64,000 nucleotides of DNA, from NCBI GenBank assembly GCA_016841875.1, contig JAENYG010000013.1, positions 36,001-100,000 on the forward strand, given 5' to 3'. Every line of letters begins with the position of its first letter. Position 1 is the first letter of the stretch. Made by a program: the position numbers and the translations under genes. Source of the stretch: Syntrophomonas sp. (GTDB lineage: Bacteria; Bacillota; Syntrophomonadia; Syntrophomonadales; Syntrophomonadaceae). Below are positions 1-8,653 of this stretch, in pieces. Below the pieces are notes generated by a model. The model worked only from the letters and a program-made list of their open reading frames with translations, had not been told where the DNA came from and made no database searches.

Positions 1-182
1 GAATATACCAGCAACAATACACATAAATATTCAGAAAAAGGTGCAGCACAATCAACAATAGATGGAAGGAGGAAACGGTTATAGGTGAAGCAGGGAACTA
101 CTGCCTGGTATTACAGGAAGCAGGTTTTCAGGAGGCTGCTGGCCATGGGAAGATAAATATTGAGAGGATTCAAGTCAATGAA

Positions 183-662
183 ATGGGTCAGGAAAGTATC
201 AGGCTTTCTTACGCGGAAAAAAACAGCCAGGGTCTTTATGAGATGACAGCGAGGCCGCTGGAGGCAGTTGAAGATGATATCTTTGAACTAATAAAAAAGG
301 GTATAGAGAAACGCATTATATCCCCAATTTTACAGGCTGGTCTGAAAACAGTTATCCGTAGTACCGATCTTCTGTCAATATCTTTCAAGCCTATTAAGAC
401 TACCGAATATTGTGATGTTTATGCCCGAGGGGAAGTGTTAACCTGCGGTCATACCATAAGCCTGGAGCGGATATTTATCAAAGGTCTGAATTTTTTTACT
501 ATTCGCCTGGCTATTTACCGGCAGAATGAAAATGGTGTCTGGGCTATGGCATTGAAGCCAGCCTATATGAGTGAGGAAGAGTTTCTATACCTGTTTCAGG
601 ATGCTATAAGAAAAGGTGTATTCAGCAAAGTATTCATCACTGCCTTATTGACATTACTATAA
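183..662 (+). CDS. Hypothetical protein, start uncertain
   Basis: I do not recognise this 159-residue product. It begins with a hydrophilic stretch containing several acidic residues, then a mixed alpha/beta-looking middle, and ends in a hydrophobic tail. No signal peptide or catalytic motif is visible. The reading frame stays open upstream to base 27 and the upstream codons look protein-like, but they hold no ATG, GTG or TTG. A strong AGGAGG-type site lies near 67-72, where only an ATA at 81 or a CTG at 105 is in frame. Either the start is non-canonical or the 5' end carries a frameshift. The gene is followed after 113 bases by the dipeptidase gene on the same strand. Confidence 0.55.
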   Translation: MGQESIRLSYAEKNSQGLYEMTARPLEAVEDDIFELIKKGIEKRIISPILQAGLKTVIRSTDLLSISFKPIKTTEYCDVYARGEVLTCGHTISLERIFIKGLNFFTIRLAIYRQNENGVWAMALKPAYMSEEEFLYLFQDAIRKGVFSKVFITALLTLL

Positions 663-775
663 ATTGGGATGGAATGGTTATATAAAGACCCACCTGCAGC
701 AGGCTGCCAGATACATAATTGCTGTCCTTTTGCTGATAATAGAATTAAATATGGCTGTACGCAGGGAAGGTTATT

Positions 776-1462
776 ATGGATTTCGATAAAAATAGGAGCA
801 GCATGACCAATAAAATTCCAGTATTAACATTTGTTATTGGGGGGGTCTTGATAACAATTATTATACTGCTGCTTTGGTCTGCTGACCTGGCTGTTAACAG
901 CAGCGGCGCCAGTACCGATATGGTAGACATCCAGAAATATATACCCGGTATTAATGTGGATCTGAAATATTCAACCGATGATAACGTTTATGGTAAAGCA
1001 ATCTATGAGATAAAAAAAGCTTATCTAAGAAGAGGAACGGCTGAAAAACTGAAGGCAACTCAGGAAGAATTGAATGCCATAGGCCTGGGCCTAAAAGTAT
1101 GGGATGCTTACCGTCCACCCGCTGCGCAATTTAAACTATGGGAAATAATGCCTGATCGCCGGTTTGTGGTAAATCCTTACGAAGGCTTTTCTTATCATTC
1201 CCGAGGAGTAGCAGTAGATGTGACCCTGGTAGATAACGAGGGAAGGGAACTGTTGATGCCCAGCGGCTTTGACGAGTTTTCAGCCCGGGCTGATCGAGAC
1301 TACAGCGATGTGAGTTCCGTACAGATGAATAATGCCAAATTATTGGAAGAAATCATGCTTCATAATGGCTTTGGCAGTATTTATTATGAGTGGTGGCATT
1401 TTACAGATAAGAAAAGGGATAACTATCAAGTTCTGGAAGCCGATAAATTTGAGATTAAATAG
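776..1462 (+). CDS. D-alanyl-D-alanine dipeptidase, VanX/DdpX family (M15D), membrane-anchored
   Basis: The product is a predicted zinc dipeptidase cleaving D-Ala-D-Ala, acting outside the membrane on peptidoglycan precursors or turnover products. The VanX signature is intact: DAYRP with Arg113, the zinc ligands His141 and Asp148 in SYHSRGVAVD, and EWWHF with catalytic Glu205 and third ligand His208. Residues 14-36 form one membrane segment that may be an uncleaved signal anchor, which VanX itself lacks. The start at 776 follows GGGAAGG; an ATG at 803 behind AGGAG is an equally good alternative and would still keep the anchor. No vanH or vanA partner is nearby, so a role in cell-wall recycling is likelier than glycopeptide resistance (inference). 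Confidence 0.85.
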   Translation: MDFDKNRSSMTNKIPVLTFVIGGVLITIIILLLWSADLAVNSSGASTDMVDIQKYIPGINVDLKYSTDDNVYGKAIYEIKKAYLRRGTAEKLKATQEELNAIGLGLKVWDAYRPPAAQFKLWEIMPDRRFVVNPYEGFSYHSRGVAVDVTLVDNEGRELLMPSGFDEFSARADRDYSDVSSVQMNNAKLLEEIMLHNGFGSIYYEWWHFTDKKRDNYQVLEADKFEIK

Positions 1463-1546
1463 CGCGACTCCGCTAATATATGAAAATATTTACCAGGAGG
1501 AATACTTTTTCGAATTGTCGAATATTGTTTAGTAAAACCATATGAG

Positions 1547-1608
1547 CACGGATTAAAGGGCGTCTGCCCATCCGTGAAAGAGGGCGAGAGGCCCTCTTCA
1601 CTTTTCTG
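1547..1608 (+). terminator. Tandem hairpins after the dipeptidase gene
   Basis: Two adjacent stem-loops are visible. CACGGAT (1547-1553) pairs with ATCCGTG (1570-1576), with GGGC/GCCC nested inside; AAGAGGGC (1578-1585) pairs with GCCCTCTT (1591-1598), followed by a short T-rich stretch. The likely role is termination of the upstream unit. A leader element for the kinase gene at 1724 is less likely but possible. Confidence 0.5.
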
Positions 1609-1723
1609 AACAAGTATTTGCTGTTAAAAAAATGTATTATCGGCTCCTTGACTAATAATGTCATATGAAATTTACGATTATATTATATAATAATATATAC
1701 ACGGGGTTTTAGGAGGGTTATTT

Positions 1724-3394
1724 ATGGGGCAATCATTAAAAGAAACAGAACTGCAAATAGCTATTAAAGATTTGGGATATTATACAGTAGACTTAAACAG
1801 TACGGCAGGCGAACTGCTCGATAACCTTAAGCAGCAGCTTCCCTATCAGGTTGTGGCACTGGCTGTAAATAATGATCTAAAGGATCTTAATTATGTGTTT
1901 ACGGAGCCATGTAGTGTTGAGCTGCTGGATTTGAGCAGCGAAATCGGGTTCCGGATTTATCGGCGCGGGGTGGTTTTCCTTTTATTGAAAGCCTGCCGGG
2001 AAATTTACCCGGAAACCCAACTTGTAATAAAACATTCCTTGTCCAATGGACTATATTGCGAACTGCTGGATAAAGTGCTGGATGATAAAGAGGCTGCACA
2101 GATACAAAAGCGGATGCGTGAGCTGGCCGTACTCGATTTACCAATTAGGAAGATGCTGGTTTCTAGAGAACAGGCTGCTTTCACCTATGAAAAGCAGGGC
2201 ATGCTGGATAAGATAAAGCTTCTGGAGTTTAGAGAGAAAAAAGTGGTTCATATGTATGAGCTGGATGGCTTTTATGAATATTTTTATGGCCATATGGTGC
2301 CAAATACTGGAATGCTGGATAATTTCAGGCTTTTAAACTATCAGCCAGGTTTAATACTTCAAACTCCGGAACGGAGCAGCCCCAAGGCGATTCAACCTTT
2401 CATAGATCAAAGGAAGCTCTTCAGTATATATTCAGAAGCCAAAGAGTGGGGCGAAATGATGGGAACCCCCCACGTGGCAGCTTTGAACGATATTATTGAA
2501 AACCAGGATATAATAGATTTAATAAGGATAAACGAAGCTTTGCACGAGAAGAAGATTGCTACTATTTCTGATATGATCTACCAGGATAAAAATATCCGTC
2601 TGATATTGATTGCCGGTCCATCTTCTTCAGGGAAGACGACCTTTGCTCAGAGGCTGATGATACAGCTTCGAGTGAATGGGCTTAAGCCAGTGATGGTCTC
2701 CCTGGACAATTATTTTGTTGATAGGGAGGATACACCCCGGGATGAAAATGGTGATTATGATTTTGAAGCCCTGGAAGCATTGAAGCTGGACCTCTTTAAT
2801 GAGCAGTTGAGCAAACTAATTAAGGGAGAAGAAGTGCAAGTACCGGTTTTCAACTTCAAAAAGGGTCGCTGTGAAGATTACGGTGTACCGATTAAAGTGC
2901 CTAACGGGGAACCGATAATAGTAGAAGGCATACATGGATTAAATGACCGATTGACCTGGAGTATACCCCCTGAACAGAAGTTTAAGATTTATATTAGTGC
3001 CCTGACCCAGTTGAACATTGATTTTTCCAATCGAATTCCGACTACCGATTGCCGCCTTCTGCGCAGAATAATTAGGGATGCACGCACCAGGGGTCATGGA
3101 ACCAGAGAAACCTTGAACCGTTGGCCTTCAGTTAGGCGTGGAGAGATGAAAAATATCTTTCCTTTTCAGGAAAACGCGGATGTTATGTTTAATTCATCGC
3201 TGGTATATGAGCTGGCTGTTCTTAAGAAATATGCCGGCCCGCTGCTGATGGATATCGGTCCTGGGGAACCAGAATATATAGAGGCCAAACGCCTCTGCAA
3301 GTTTCTCAGTTATTTCCGGGAAGCTCCAGTAGAACCTATTCCACCTAACTCCATATTAAGAGAATTCATAGGCGGAAGCTGGTTCCACTATTAA
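1724..3394 (+). CDS. Uridine kinase-like nucleoside kinase fused to an N-terminal tRNA-synthetase-type editing region
   Basis: This 556-residue protein matches the Firmicutes arrangement of a TGS-like/threonyl-tRNA-synthetase second additional domain (roughly residues 1-240) followed by a P-loop uridine kinase/phosphoribulokinase domain (roughly 285-500). The Walker A motif GPSSSGKT sits near residues 298-305, and the typical SLDNYF and VEGIHGL segments follow. The kinase part should transfer phosphate from ATP to a nucleoside in the cytoplasm; the role of the N-terminal part is not established. The start follows a clear TAGGAGGG site. The gene appears to stand alone, with hairpins upstream and a repeat cluster directly after its stop codon. 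Confidence 0.8.
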   Translation: MGQSLKETELQIAIKDLGYYTVDLNSTAGELLDNLKQQLPYQVVALAVNNDLKDLNYVFTEPCSVELLDLSSEIGFRIYRRGVVFLLLKACREIYPETQLVIKHSLSNGLYCELLDKVLDDKEAAQIQKRMRELAVLDLPIRKMLVSREQAAFTYEKQGMLDKIKLLEFREKKVVHMYELDGFYEYFYGHMVPNTGMLDNFRLLNYQPGLILQTPERSSPKAIQPFIDQRKLFSIYSEAKEWGEMMGTPHVAALNDIIENQDIIDLIRINEALHEKKIATISDMIYQDKNIRLILIAGPSSSGKTTFAQRLMIQLRVNGLKPVMVSLDNYFVDREDTPRDENGDYDFEALEALKLDLFNEQLSKLIKGEEVQVPVFNFKKGRCEDYGVPIKVPNGEPIIVEGIHGLNDRLTWSIPPEQKFKIYISALTQLNIDFSNRIPTTDCRLLRRIIRDARTRGHGTRETLNRWPSVRRGEMKNIFPFQENADVMFNSSLVYELAVLKKYAGPLLMDIGPGEPEYIEAKRLCKFLSYFREAPVEPIPPNSILREFIGGSWFHY

Positions 3395-3461
3395 GGTCAG
3401 GGGACACACCTGCCTTGGGGAGCTTGGTTACAGGAATGTCCACATTATATGGAATGTCCCC
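3395..3461. repeat. Direct repeat unit 1 (about 66 bp)
   Basis: The unit starts directly after the preceding stop codon with GGTCAGGGGACACACC and ends with a doubled GGAATGTCC around ATTATAT. It matches the unit at 3641-3705 almost base for base apart from a divergent middle. A shorter fragment containing GGGACACACCT lies at 3613-3623. The GGGGACA and TGTCCC arms give it a partly palindromic character, as in REP-like families. The interval 3395-3872 holds these repeats, no supported gene, and the phoP promoter region. Confidence 0.75.
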
Positions 3462-3640
3462 ATGGCAGGCCTGGGTGGATCGAGTGGTTGGTGGGTAAGC
3501 ATGGGGTTTTCGGGTTAAGGTAAAGGGATACACTTGGGTCAAAAAAAAAGAGTCGGATAAGTGAATTATAAGAAGGTAGGGCATAATTGCGAAATTCTCA
3601 GGCTAAGGAACAGGGACACACCTACCCTTGGAGCAGTCAA

Positions 3641-3705
3641 GGTCAGGGGACACACCTTCCTTGGGGTACCTTATTGAAGGAATGTCCCCATTATATGGAA
3701 TGTCC
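3641..3705. repeat. Direct repeat unit 2 (about 66 bp)
   Basis: This is the second copy of the 3395-3461 unit, again opening with GGTCAGGGGACACACC and closing with two GGAATGTCC motifs around ATTATAT. The two units lie 246 bases apart in direct orientation, which suggests a local duplication or two insertions of a dispersed repeat. Confidence 0.75.
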
Positions 3706-3872
3706 TGGATGTGTGCAGGGGAGAGACAGGTGAGTGGTCCGATAGGATTGTTCAGGTAGCAGCTGATGTAAAATATTGATGTATACTGTGTAAAATTCAT
3801 GTAACAGGTATTTCAGACAAGGTGATTAAGGTTTAACATACAGATAATACCTGGTATTTGAGGTGAAAAGAT

Positions 3873-4565
3873 ATGAAAAGAAAAATACTTGTAGTCGACG
3901 ACGAAGAGTCTCTGGTAAGGTTAATAACCTATAATCTAAATAAAGAAGGATTTAACACGGTTCATGCCTACGATGGAGCTGGAGTAACCGAGATTATTGA
4001 AAGAGAAAAGCCGGACCTTCTTATCCTGGACTTGATGCTGCCTGAAAAAGGTGGTCTGGAAATATGCCAGGAAATAAGGAGTAGTGGAAACAGAATCCCT
4101 ATCATTATGCTTACCGCCCGTGATGAGGAATTAGACCGGGTGCTGGGTCTGGAACTAGGGGCCGACGATTACGTTACCAAACCCTTTAGTGTCAGGGAAC
4201 TGGTAGCACGGGTAAAAGCTGTTTTGAGACGTAATCTGGAACCTGAAGAAGACCCCAAAAAAGCAGTCTTCCGGGCTGGACCATTTATGGTAAAACCCGA
4301 GAGCTATGAAATCTATTTCGATGACAAGCTCTTGGACCTTACTTTGAAGGAATATGAACTGCTCGATATTCTGATCCGCAACCGGGGGCGAGTATTGAAA
4401 AGAGATTATCTGCTGGAACTACTTTGGGAATATTCTGAGAGTGTAAATACCAGGGTATTAGACGTGCACATAAGTAAACTGCGCGATAAGATTGAGAAGG
4501 ATTCCAAAAACCCCCGATATATAAAGACCATACGAGGGCTAGGTTATAAGCTGGAGGCTGATTAG
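3873..4565 (+). CDS. phoP: Phosphate-regulon response regulator, OmpR/PhoB family
   Basis: The 230-residue protein has a receiver domain with acidic pocket Asp9/Asp10, phosphoacceptor Asp53 in LILDLMLP, Thr81 and Lys103, and then a C-terminal winged helix of OmpR type (about residues 130-228). When phosphorylated it should bind DNA and control phosphate-uptake genes. It lies one base upstream of a PhoR-type kinase and is followed by pstS, which favours PhoP over other OmpR regulators. Two promoter regions in the window carry TTTACA/TTAACA boxes at 11-nt phase (6430-6490 and 17181-17241), plausible targets. The start follows GAGGTGA. Its own upstream region has only weak box-like words ending in TTAACA at 3833. 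Confidence 0.9.
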   Translation: MKRKILVVDDEESLVRLITYNLNKEGFNTVHAYDGAGVTEIIEREKPDLLILDLMLPEKGGLEICQEIRSSGNRIPIIMLTARDEELDRVLGLELGADDYVTKPFSVRELVARVKAVLRRNLEPEEDPKKAVFRAGPFMVKPESYEIYFDDKLLDLTLKEYELLDILIRNRGRVLKRDYLLELLWEYSESVNTRVLDVHISKLRDKIEKDSKNPRYIKTIRGLGYKLEAD

Positions 4566-4566
4566 T

Positions 4567-6336
4567 ATGAAAAAATCCATTGGGAAAAGACTTACTGGAA
4601 CATATCTATTGATTATCCTGCTCATCCTCCTGGCTACAGGAGCTATATTGAGCGTAACCCTCAGGCAGTATTACCTGGATAACGTACAGACCAATTTGGA
4701 ACGTGAAACCAGGTTAGCAGCTTCCATGCTGGAGGACTACCAAACGGATAAAATCGATGTTCTCGAATATATGAATGATATAAGCAGACTGGTGGCTCAG
4801 AATACTGATGCCCGGGTTACTATAGTTGATACCCAGGGGACAGTCATTGCCGATTCCATGTTTGATATTGCTAAGCTGGGACCTCATAACGGACGGCCCG
4901 AAATATATCAGGCACTGCAGGGAGATACTGGGATAGCAATACGTTTCAGTGATACCGAGGGTCAGCAGATGATATATGTGGCCGTTCCCTTTACAAACAA
5001 CGATATGCAGGGAGTAGTTAGACTGGCCAGGTCTTTGGAAGAAGTGGAGTCTGTACATTACCATATTCTTCTCCTTATCCTGCTGGCAATTATGCTGATA
5101 GGAGTAGTAGCATTTGTAATCAGCACTCGCTTAGCAGCCAATTTTACCCGGCCCTTAACAGAACTCACCAGTGCAGTAGAAGAGATAGCCCGGGGGGACC
5201 TGGATAAGAGAATATCTTACTGGTCAGATGATGAACTTGGTCTATTAGCCTCGGCGGTTAATTATATGGCCAGTGAGATGGATAAAACCCTGACAGAAAT
5301 CTCGGCGGTTAAAAACCGTCTGGAAGTAGTTTTAAAAAACACCGTAAATGGTATTATTATGGTAGATCTAGATGCCAGGATCACTTATGCCAACCCGAAA
5401 GCCGTAAAGCTACTGGTTATGGGTAATGAGTATCAGGGAAAAAAACATGTAGAGGTGATCAATAATTATGATCTGCTTCAGGCTATAGATGAAGTCCGGA
5501 GAATGCTCCAACCGGTACGCAAAGAGATACAGCTGTTCACTCCAACTGAAAGACAAATTGAAGCCAATGTTCTGCCCATATGTAAAGACATACCTCAGAT
5601 ATATGGCGGTGTTCTGGTAGTGCTCAATGATATAACCGAGTTAAAAAGATTGGAAAGGGTACGCCGGGATTTTGTAGCTAATGTTTCCCATGAATTGAAG
5701 ACTCCGGTCGCTAGCATAAGCGGCTTTGCGGAAACCCTTATGAACGAGAGCGAAGAAAACCACCAGAATGTGAGGGAGTTTTCTGAAATAATTTATAATG
5801 AGGCAATCAGGTTGACTAAACTGATTAATCGCCTGCTGGAATTATCTAGTCTGGAATCAGGAAAATCTGGCCTCAATATTAGAAATGTAGACATGGTTCG
5901 CCTGATCGAGGATACAGTTGAGCTGGTCAAACGGGATGGAAGAGCTCCTGAAATTAATATAATAAAACCAGCCGGGCAGGTGCTGGTCGAATGTGATAAA
6001 GAGTTAATAGTTCAAGTGCTACTGAACCTTGTTGATAATGCGCTTATATACAGCCCGGAGGGGGAACCCATAACCATCACCCTGGAAGATGAAGGAGAAA
6101 AAGTTAAAGTACTGGTTATTGACCGGGGAGAAGGTATACCCGAGAAGGAAGCTGATCGAGTATTCGAACGCTTCTATCGGGTAGATAAAGCCCGCTCTCG
6201 TAAAACGGGAGGTACCGGCTTGGGGCTGTCCATCGTCAAGCATCTGGTGGAAAATCATAACGGCGTGACCGGTGTAGAGAGTACTCCTGGAAAAGGTTCT
6301 ACTTTCTATTTTATAATCCCCAAAAAACAAAAATAG
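4567..6336 (+). CDS. phoR: Phosphate-regulon sensor histidine kinase
   Basis: The 589-residue kinase has two membrane segments (about residues 12-30 and 167-187) flanking an extracytoplasmic sensor region, then a HAMP linker (about 188-242), a PAS domain (about 250-355), a HisKA domain with His375 in SHELKTP, and an ATPase domain with DNAL, DRGEGIP and GTGLGLS boxes. It should autophosphorylate and phosphorylate the regulator encoded one base upstream. This domain order matches Gram-positive PhoR/WalK kinases; the adjacent pstS supports PhoR. Its start lies behind GGAGG within the end of phoP, so translation is probably coupled. Confidence 0.9.
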   Translation: MKKSIGKRLTGTYLLIILLILLATGAILSVTLRQYYLDNVQTNLERETRLAASMLEDYQTDKIDVLEYMNDISRLVAQNTDARVTIVDTQGTVIADSMFDIAKLGPHNGRPEIYQALQGDTGIAIRFSDTEGQQMIYVAVPFTNNDMQGVVRLARSLEEVESVHYHILLLILLAIMLIGVVAFVISTRLAANFTRPLTELTSAVEEIARGDLDKRISYWSDDELGLLASAVNYMASEMDKTLTEISAVKNRLEVVLKNTVNGIIMVDLDARITYANPKAVKLLVMGNEYQGKKHVEVINNYDLLQAIDEVRRMLQPVRKEIQLFTPTERQIEANVLPICKDIPQIYGGVLVVLNDITELKRLERVRRDFVANVSHELKTPVASISGFAETLMNESEENHQNVREFSEIIYNEAIRLTKLINRLLELSSLESGKSGLNIRNVDMVRLIEDTVELVKRDGRAPEINIIKPAGQVLVECDKELIVQVLLNLVDNALIYSPEGEPITITLEDEGEKVKVLVIDRGEGIPEKEADRVFERFYRVDKARSRKTGGTGLGLSIVKHLVENHNGVTGVESTPGKGSTFYFIIPKKQK

Positions 6337-6346
6337 CAAGACGACA

Positions 6347-6412
6347 CAAGGGGACGTTTTTGCTGTGTCATTTTCTATAAGGCTAGAATGACACAGCAAA
6401 AACGTCCCCTTG
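6347..6412. repeat. Perfect 26-bp inverted repeat (REP-like palindrome)
   Basis: The left arm 6347-6372 begins CAAGGGGACG and the right arm 6387-6412 is its exact reverse complement, separated by 14 bases. It belongs to the same family as the GTGTCAAGGGGACGG palindromes at 25392-25477 and the relic at 7577-7604. Such palindromes are typically mobilised by REP-associated IS200-like transposases, none of which is in the window. The position 10 bases after the phoR stop lets it also act as a terminator-like hairpin, though no T-run follows. Confidence 0.85.
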
Positions 6413-6429
6413 CTTCTTCTTTCCTGGCT

Positions 6430-6490
6430 TTTACATTTAATTAACAAATAAAATACTCAGTTTTAACCAGCTTAGAAAAGAGATTTAACA
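6430..6490 (+). promoter_or_regulatory. Pho-box array upstream of pstS
   Basis: Hexamers resembling the PhoP recognition word recur on one 11-base phase: TTTACA at 6430, TTAACA at 6441, TTAACC at 6463 and TTAACA at 6485, with degenerate words in the intervening slots (6452, 6474). Direct repeats of TT(A/T)ACA spaced about 11 bases are the known PhoP site type in Bacillus. The array ends 67 bases before the pstS start and matches the array before pstC. Confidence 0.7.
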
Positions 6491-6557
6491 AGTTGGTGTT
6501 AAATTTAGAGCAGTAGAAAAAAAACGCGATTTCAAAGTAATAAGGAGGAAAGAGTGT

Positions 6558-7436
6558 ATGTCAATCAAGTCAAAAAGGATGGTCAGCTTATTTATAGTTG
6601 GCATTATGCTGCTGGCAGCATTTGCAGTAGCAGGTTGTGGTAATGGGGAGGAAGAAGCTAGTAAGGATCCGCAGGATACCACGCAGACCAGCGAGGTACT
6701 AACCGGCAAGCTTACTATTGCTGGTTCCACATCAGTACAGCCCTTTAGTGACGTTTTAGCTGAAGAATTCATGGCCGTGAACCCAAAGGCAGAGATCAGT
6801 GTACAGGGTGGAGGATCCAGCCAGGGAGTTACCGCGGCTGCTTCAGGAGCAGCAGATATCGGTTCAGCATCAAGAAATGTTAAAGAAGAAGAGATGGCCG
6901 CAAACCCAGATTTAGTAGTAACTCAAATCGCCATAGATGGCGTAGCGGTTGTAGTTCACCATTCCAACCCGGTGCAGGATGTTACCCTGGAAGATATTAA
7001 AAACATTTACCTGGGCAACATTACCAACTGGAAAGACCTGGGAGGAAAAGATGCGGCGATTACCGTGGTAAGCAGGGAAGAAGGTTCCGGTACCAGGGAT
7101 GCCTTCGTAGCAATGGCAATGGATGACGAAGAAATTGCCCCCAGCGCGATCATTCAAAACTCTAATGGGGCAGTCCGGACTGCTGTAGCAGGTGACGAGA
7201 ATTCTATAGGTTATGTATCACTGGCGATAGTAAATAATGAAATCAAAGCTTTGGACATTGAAGGTGTTGCCGCCAGCGTGGAAAACATCAAGGCTGGTAC
7301 TTATAAGATTTCCAGACCGTTTAACTATATTACTAAAAATGATCCCGAAGGACTTGCCAAAGCCTTTATCGACTTCGTTCTCAGTGACGAAGGGCAAAAA
7401 ATTATGGTGGATGAAGGAGCTATAGGCATAAAGTAA
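6558..7436 (+). CDS. pstS: Phosphate ABC transporter substrate-binding lipoprotein
   Basis: The 292-residue protein starts with a lipoprotein signal whose lipobox AVAGC gives Cys27 as the modified residue, followed by an acidic linker. The PstS phosphate-binding words are present: AGSTSVQPF near residue 55, the GGGSSQG segment, and SREEGSGTRD. It should capture phosphate outside the membrane and deliver it to PstCA. Unusually, the permease and ATPase genes are not next to it but almost 10 kb downstream at 17301-19852. The start is behind AAGGAGG. Pho-type boxes precede it. Confidence 0.95.
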   Translation: MSIKSKRMVSLFIVGIMLLAAFAVAGCGNGEEEASKDPQDTTQTSEVLTGKLTIAGSTSVQPFSDVLAEEFMAVNPKAEISVQGGGSSQGVTAAASGAADIGSASRNVKEEEMAANPDLVVTQIAIDGVAVVVHHSNPVQDVTLEDIKNIYLGNITNWKDLGGKDAAITVVSREEGSGTRDAFVAMAMDDEEIAPSAIIQNSNGAVRTAVAGDENSIGYVSLAIVNNEIKALDIEGVAASVENIKAGTYKISRPFNYITKNDPEGLAKAFIDFVLSDEGQKIMVDEGAIGIK

Positions 7437-7576
7437 AAACCACCTAATCTAATACAAAGAGGGATTAAGCTGCACAAGCGAAAGCTCTTTGTCCATAGCA
7501 TTGCCAAATATGCCGGGGGCGCAGACTGAGAAGCTGTGACCCCCTTTACTATTTATCCTGCCTAACTGTATAAGGT

Positions 7577-7604
7577 GTGTCAAATAGAACCGTCCCATTG
7601 ACAC
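7577..7604. repeat. Degenerate GTGTCAA/TTGACAC palindrome
   Basis: GTGTCAA at 7577-7583 faces TTGACAC at 7598-7604 with ACCGTCCC between. This looks like a decayed member of the palindrome family at 25392-25477. It lies in the 413-base gap between pstS and the ABC genes, where no gene is supported. Confidence 0.5.
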
Positions 7605-7782
7605 GTAAGTACAAGCAAAATATAAATCGGCATCTAAAACAGGATACCCCAATACCATATTTATTCTAGAAAGAAACTAAGATGATGGAACGAATATATC
7701 GTTGACAGCCTCGGTAGTTTTCAATGATCCGTATTTTTACTGGGTGGTATAGGAGTGTATTGCCGCTCTGAGCGGCATAGGC

Positions 7783-7822
7783 AGTATAAATAGTATAAAA
7801 GGTATATAATACTATTTATACT
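7783..7822. promoter_or_regulatory. 14-bp perfect inverted repeat before the ABC-2 exporter
   Basis: AGTATAAATAGTAT at 7783-7796 is followed 12 bases later by its exact reverse complement at 7809-7822, ending 28 bases before the exporter start. A GC-rich hairpin GCCGCT/AGCGGC lies just upstream near 7762-7776. The AT-rich repeat suits an operator for an unlinked repressor; a short T-run after it also allows an attenuator-like hairpin. Confidence 0.5.
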
Positions 7823-7849
7823 CAATATTGTTTTTTGGAGGGATTTTTC

Positions 7850-8638
7850 TTGAAACTTCTAATAGTAGCAAAAAGAGAATTGCTGGAACACTGGAGGAAC
7901 TGGAAGTTGATACTGTTGTTGATGGCTGTTTTTGGTGGGATTATTATGGCTCTGTACACCGAGGTGGGACCGACAGCTAATTCCAGCAGTGTACTGGATC
8001 CCTTTTTTGAACTGTTTGCCATTTTATGTCCATTTATTGGGATATTCGCGGCTATGGATTCTGTGGTGGGGGAAAAAGAAAGAGGCACCCTGGAACTGGT
8101 CTTATCCAAACCTGTTTCTCGGAAGACTATTTTATATGGTAAGTTTATTAATTACCTTATTATCATACTGCCTTTGCTTATCATCGAGCTTATCGCGGCC
8201 TATTATTATGCCCAGCTGACGGGAATATCCACCTATAGATGGCAGTTACCCATGCCTCCCTTTACTCAATGGATGTCAATGGTGCTTATCCTCTCTATGG
8301 TCGCTGTCTATTATACAGCCCTGACCATGTTAATATCTTTATTCGCTCGAAGTACAGCTGTAGCAGGATTAATTGGAGTGGTTTTTATCACGCCGGCTCA
8401 TCCTCTGGGAGGCGAATTTTTAAGAATCGCCGGTATGCTTACGGGGATCAGCAGTTTTGACCAGGTGCCCATACCATTCAGATTCTGCCTCAGCATTTTT
8501 GGGAAATACCAGAAATATGCTATGACCAGTACCCATGATTTATGGATTTGTGTGGGATCTTTGTTCATAATAATAGTATTTATTTTGCTAATAAGCGGCT
8601 GGATTTTTGATAGACAGAATATTACCTTCAGATTTTAA
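7850..8638 (+). CDS. ABC-2 type transporter permease
   Basis: This 262-residue protein has about six hydrophobic segments and begins with the cytoplasmic AKRELLEHWRNWK word common to ABC-2/NatB-like permeases. The KERGTLELVLSKP segment after the first pair of membrane helices is the conserved cytoplasmic coupling region. It should form the membrane channel of an exporter with the ATPase encoded directly downstream. I chose the TTG at 7850 because GGAGGG sits seven bases before it; a TTG at 7835 overlaps that site. The substrate cannot be told from sequence. Confidence 0.8.
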   Translation: MKLLIVAKRELLEHWRNWKLILLLMAVFGGIIMALYTEVGPTANSSSVLDPFFELFAILCPFIGIFAAMDSVVGEKERGTLELVLSKPVSRKTILYGKFINYLIIILPLLIIELIAAYYYAQLTGISTYRWQLPMPPFTQWMSMVLILSMVAVYYTALTMLISLFARSTAVAGLIGVVFITPAHPLGGEFLRIAGMLTGISSFDQVPIPFRFCLSIFGKYQKYAMTSTHDLWICVGSLFIIIVFILLISGWIFDRQNITFRF

Positions 8639-8653
8639 AGGGGGAAATTGATA

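Noticed and set aside
776..1462. Vancomycin-resistance role for the VanX-like dipeptidase
   Set aside because: No vanH, vanA-type ligase or vanRS pair is adjacent; the family also serves general D-Ala-D-Ala turnover.
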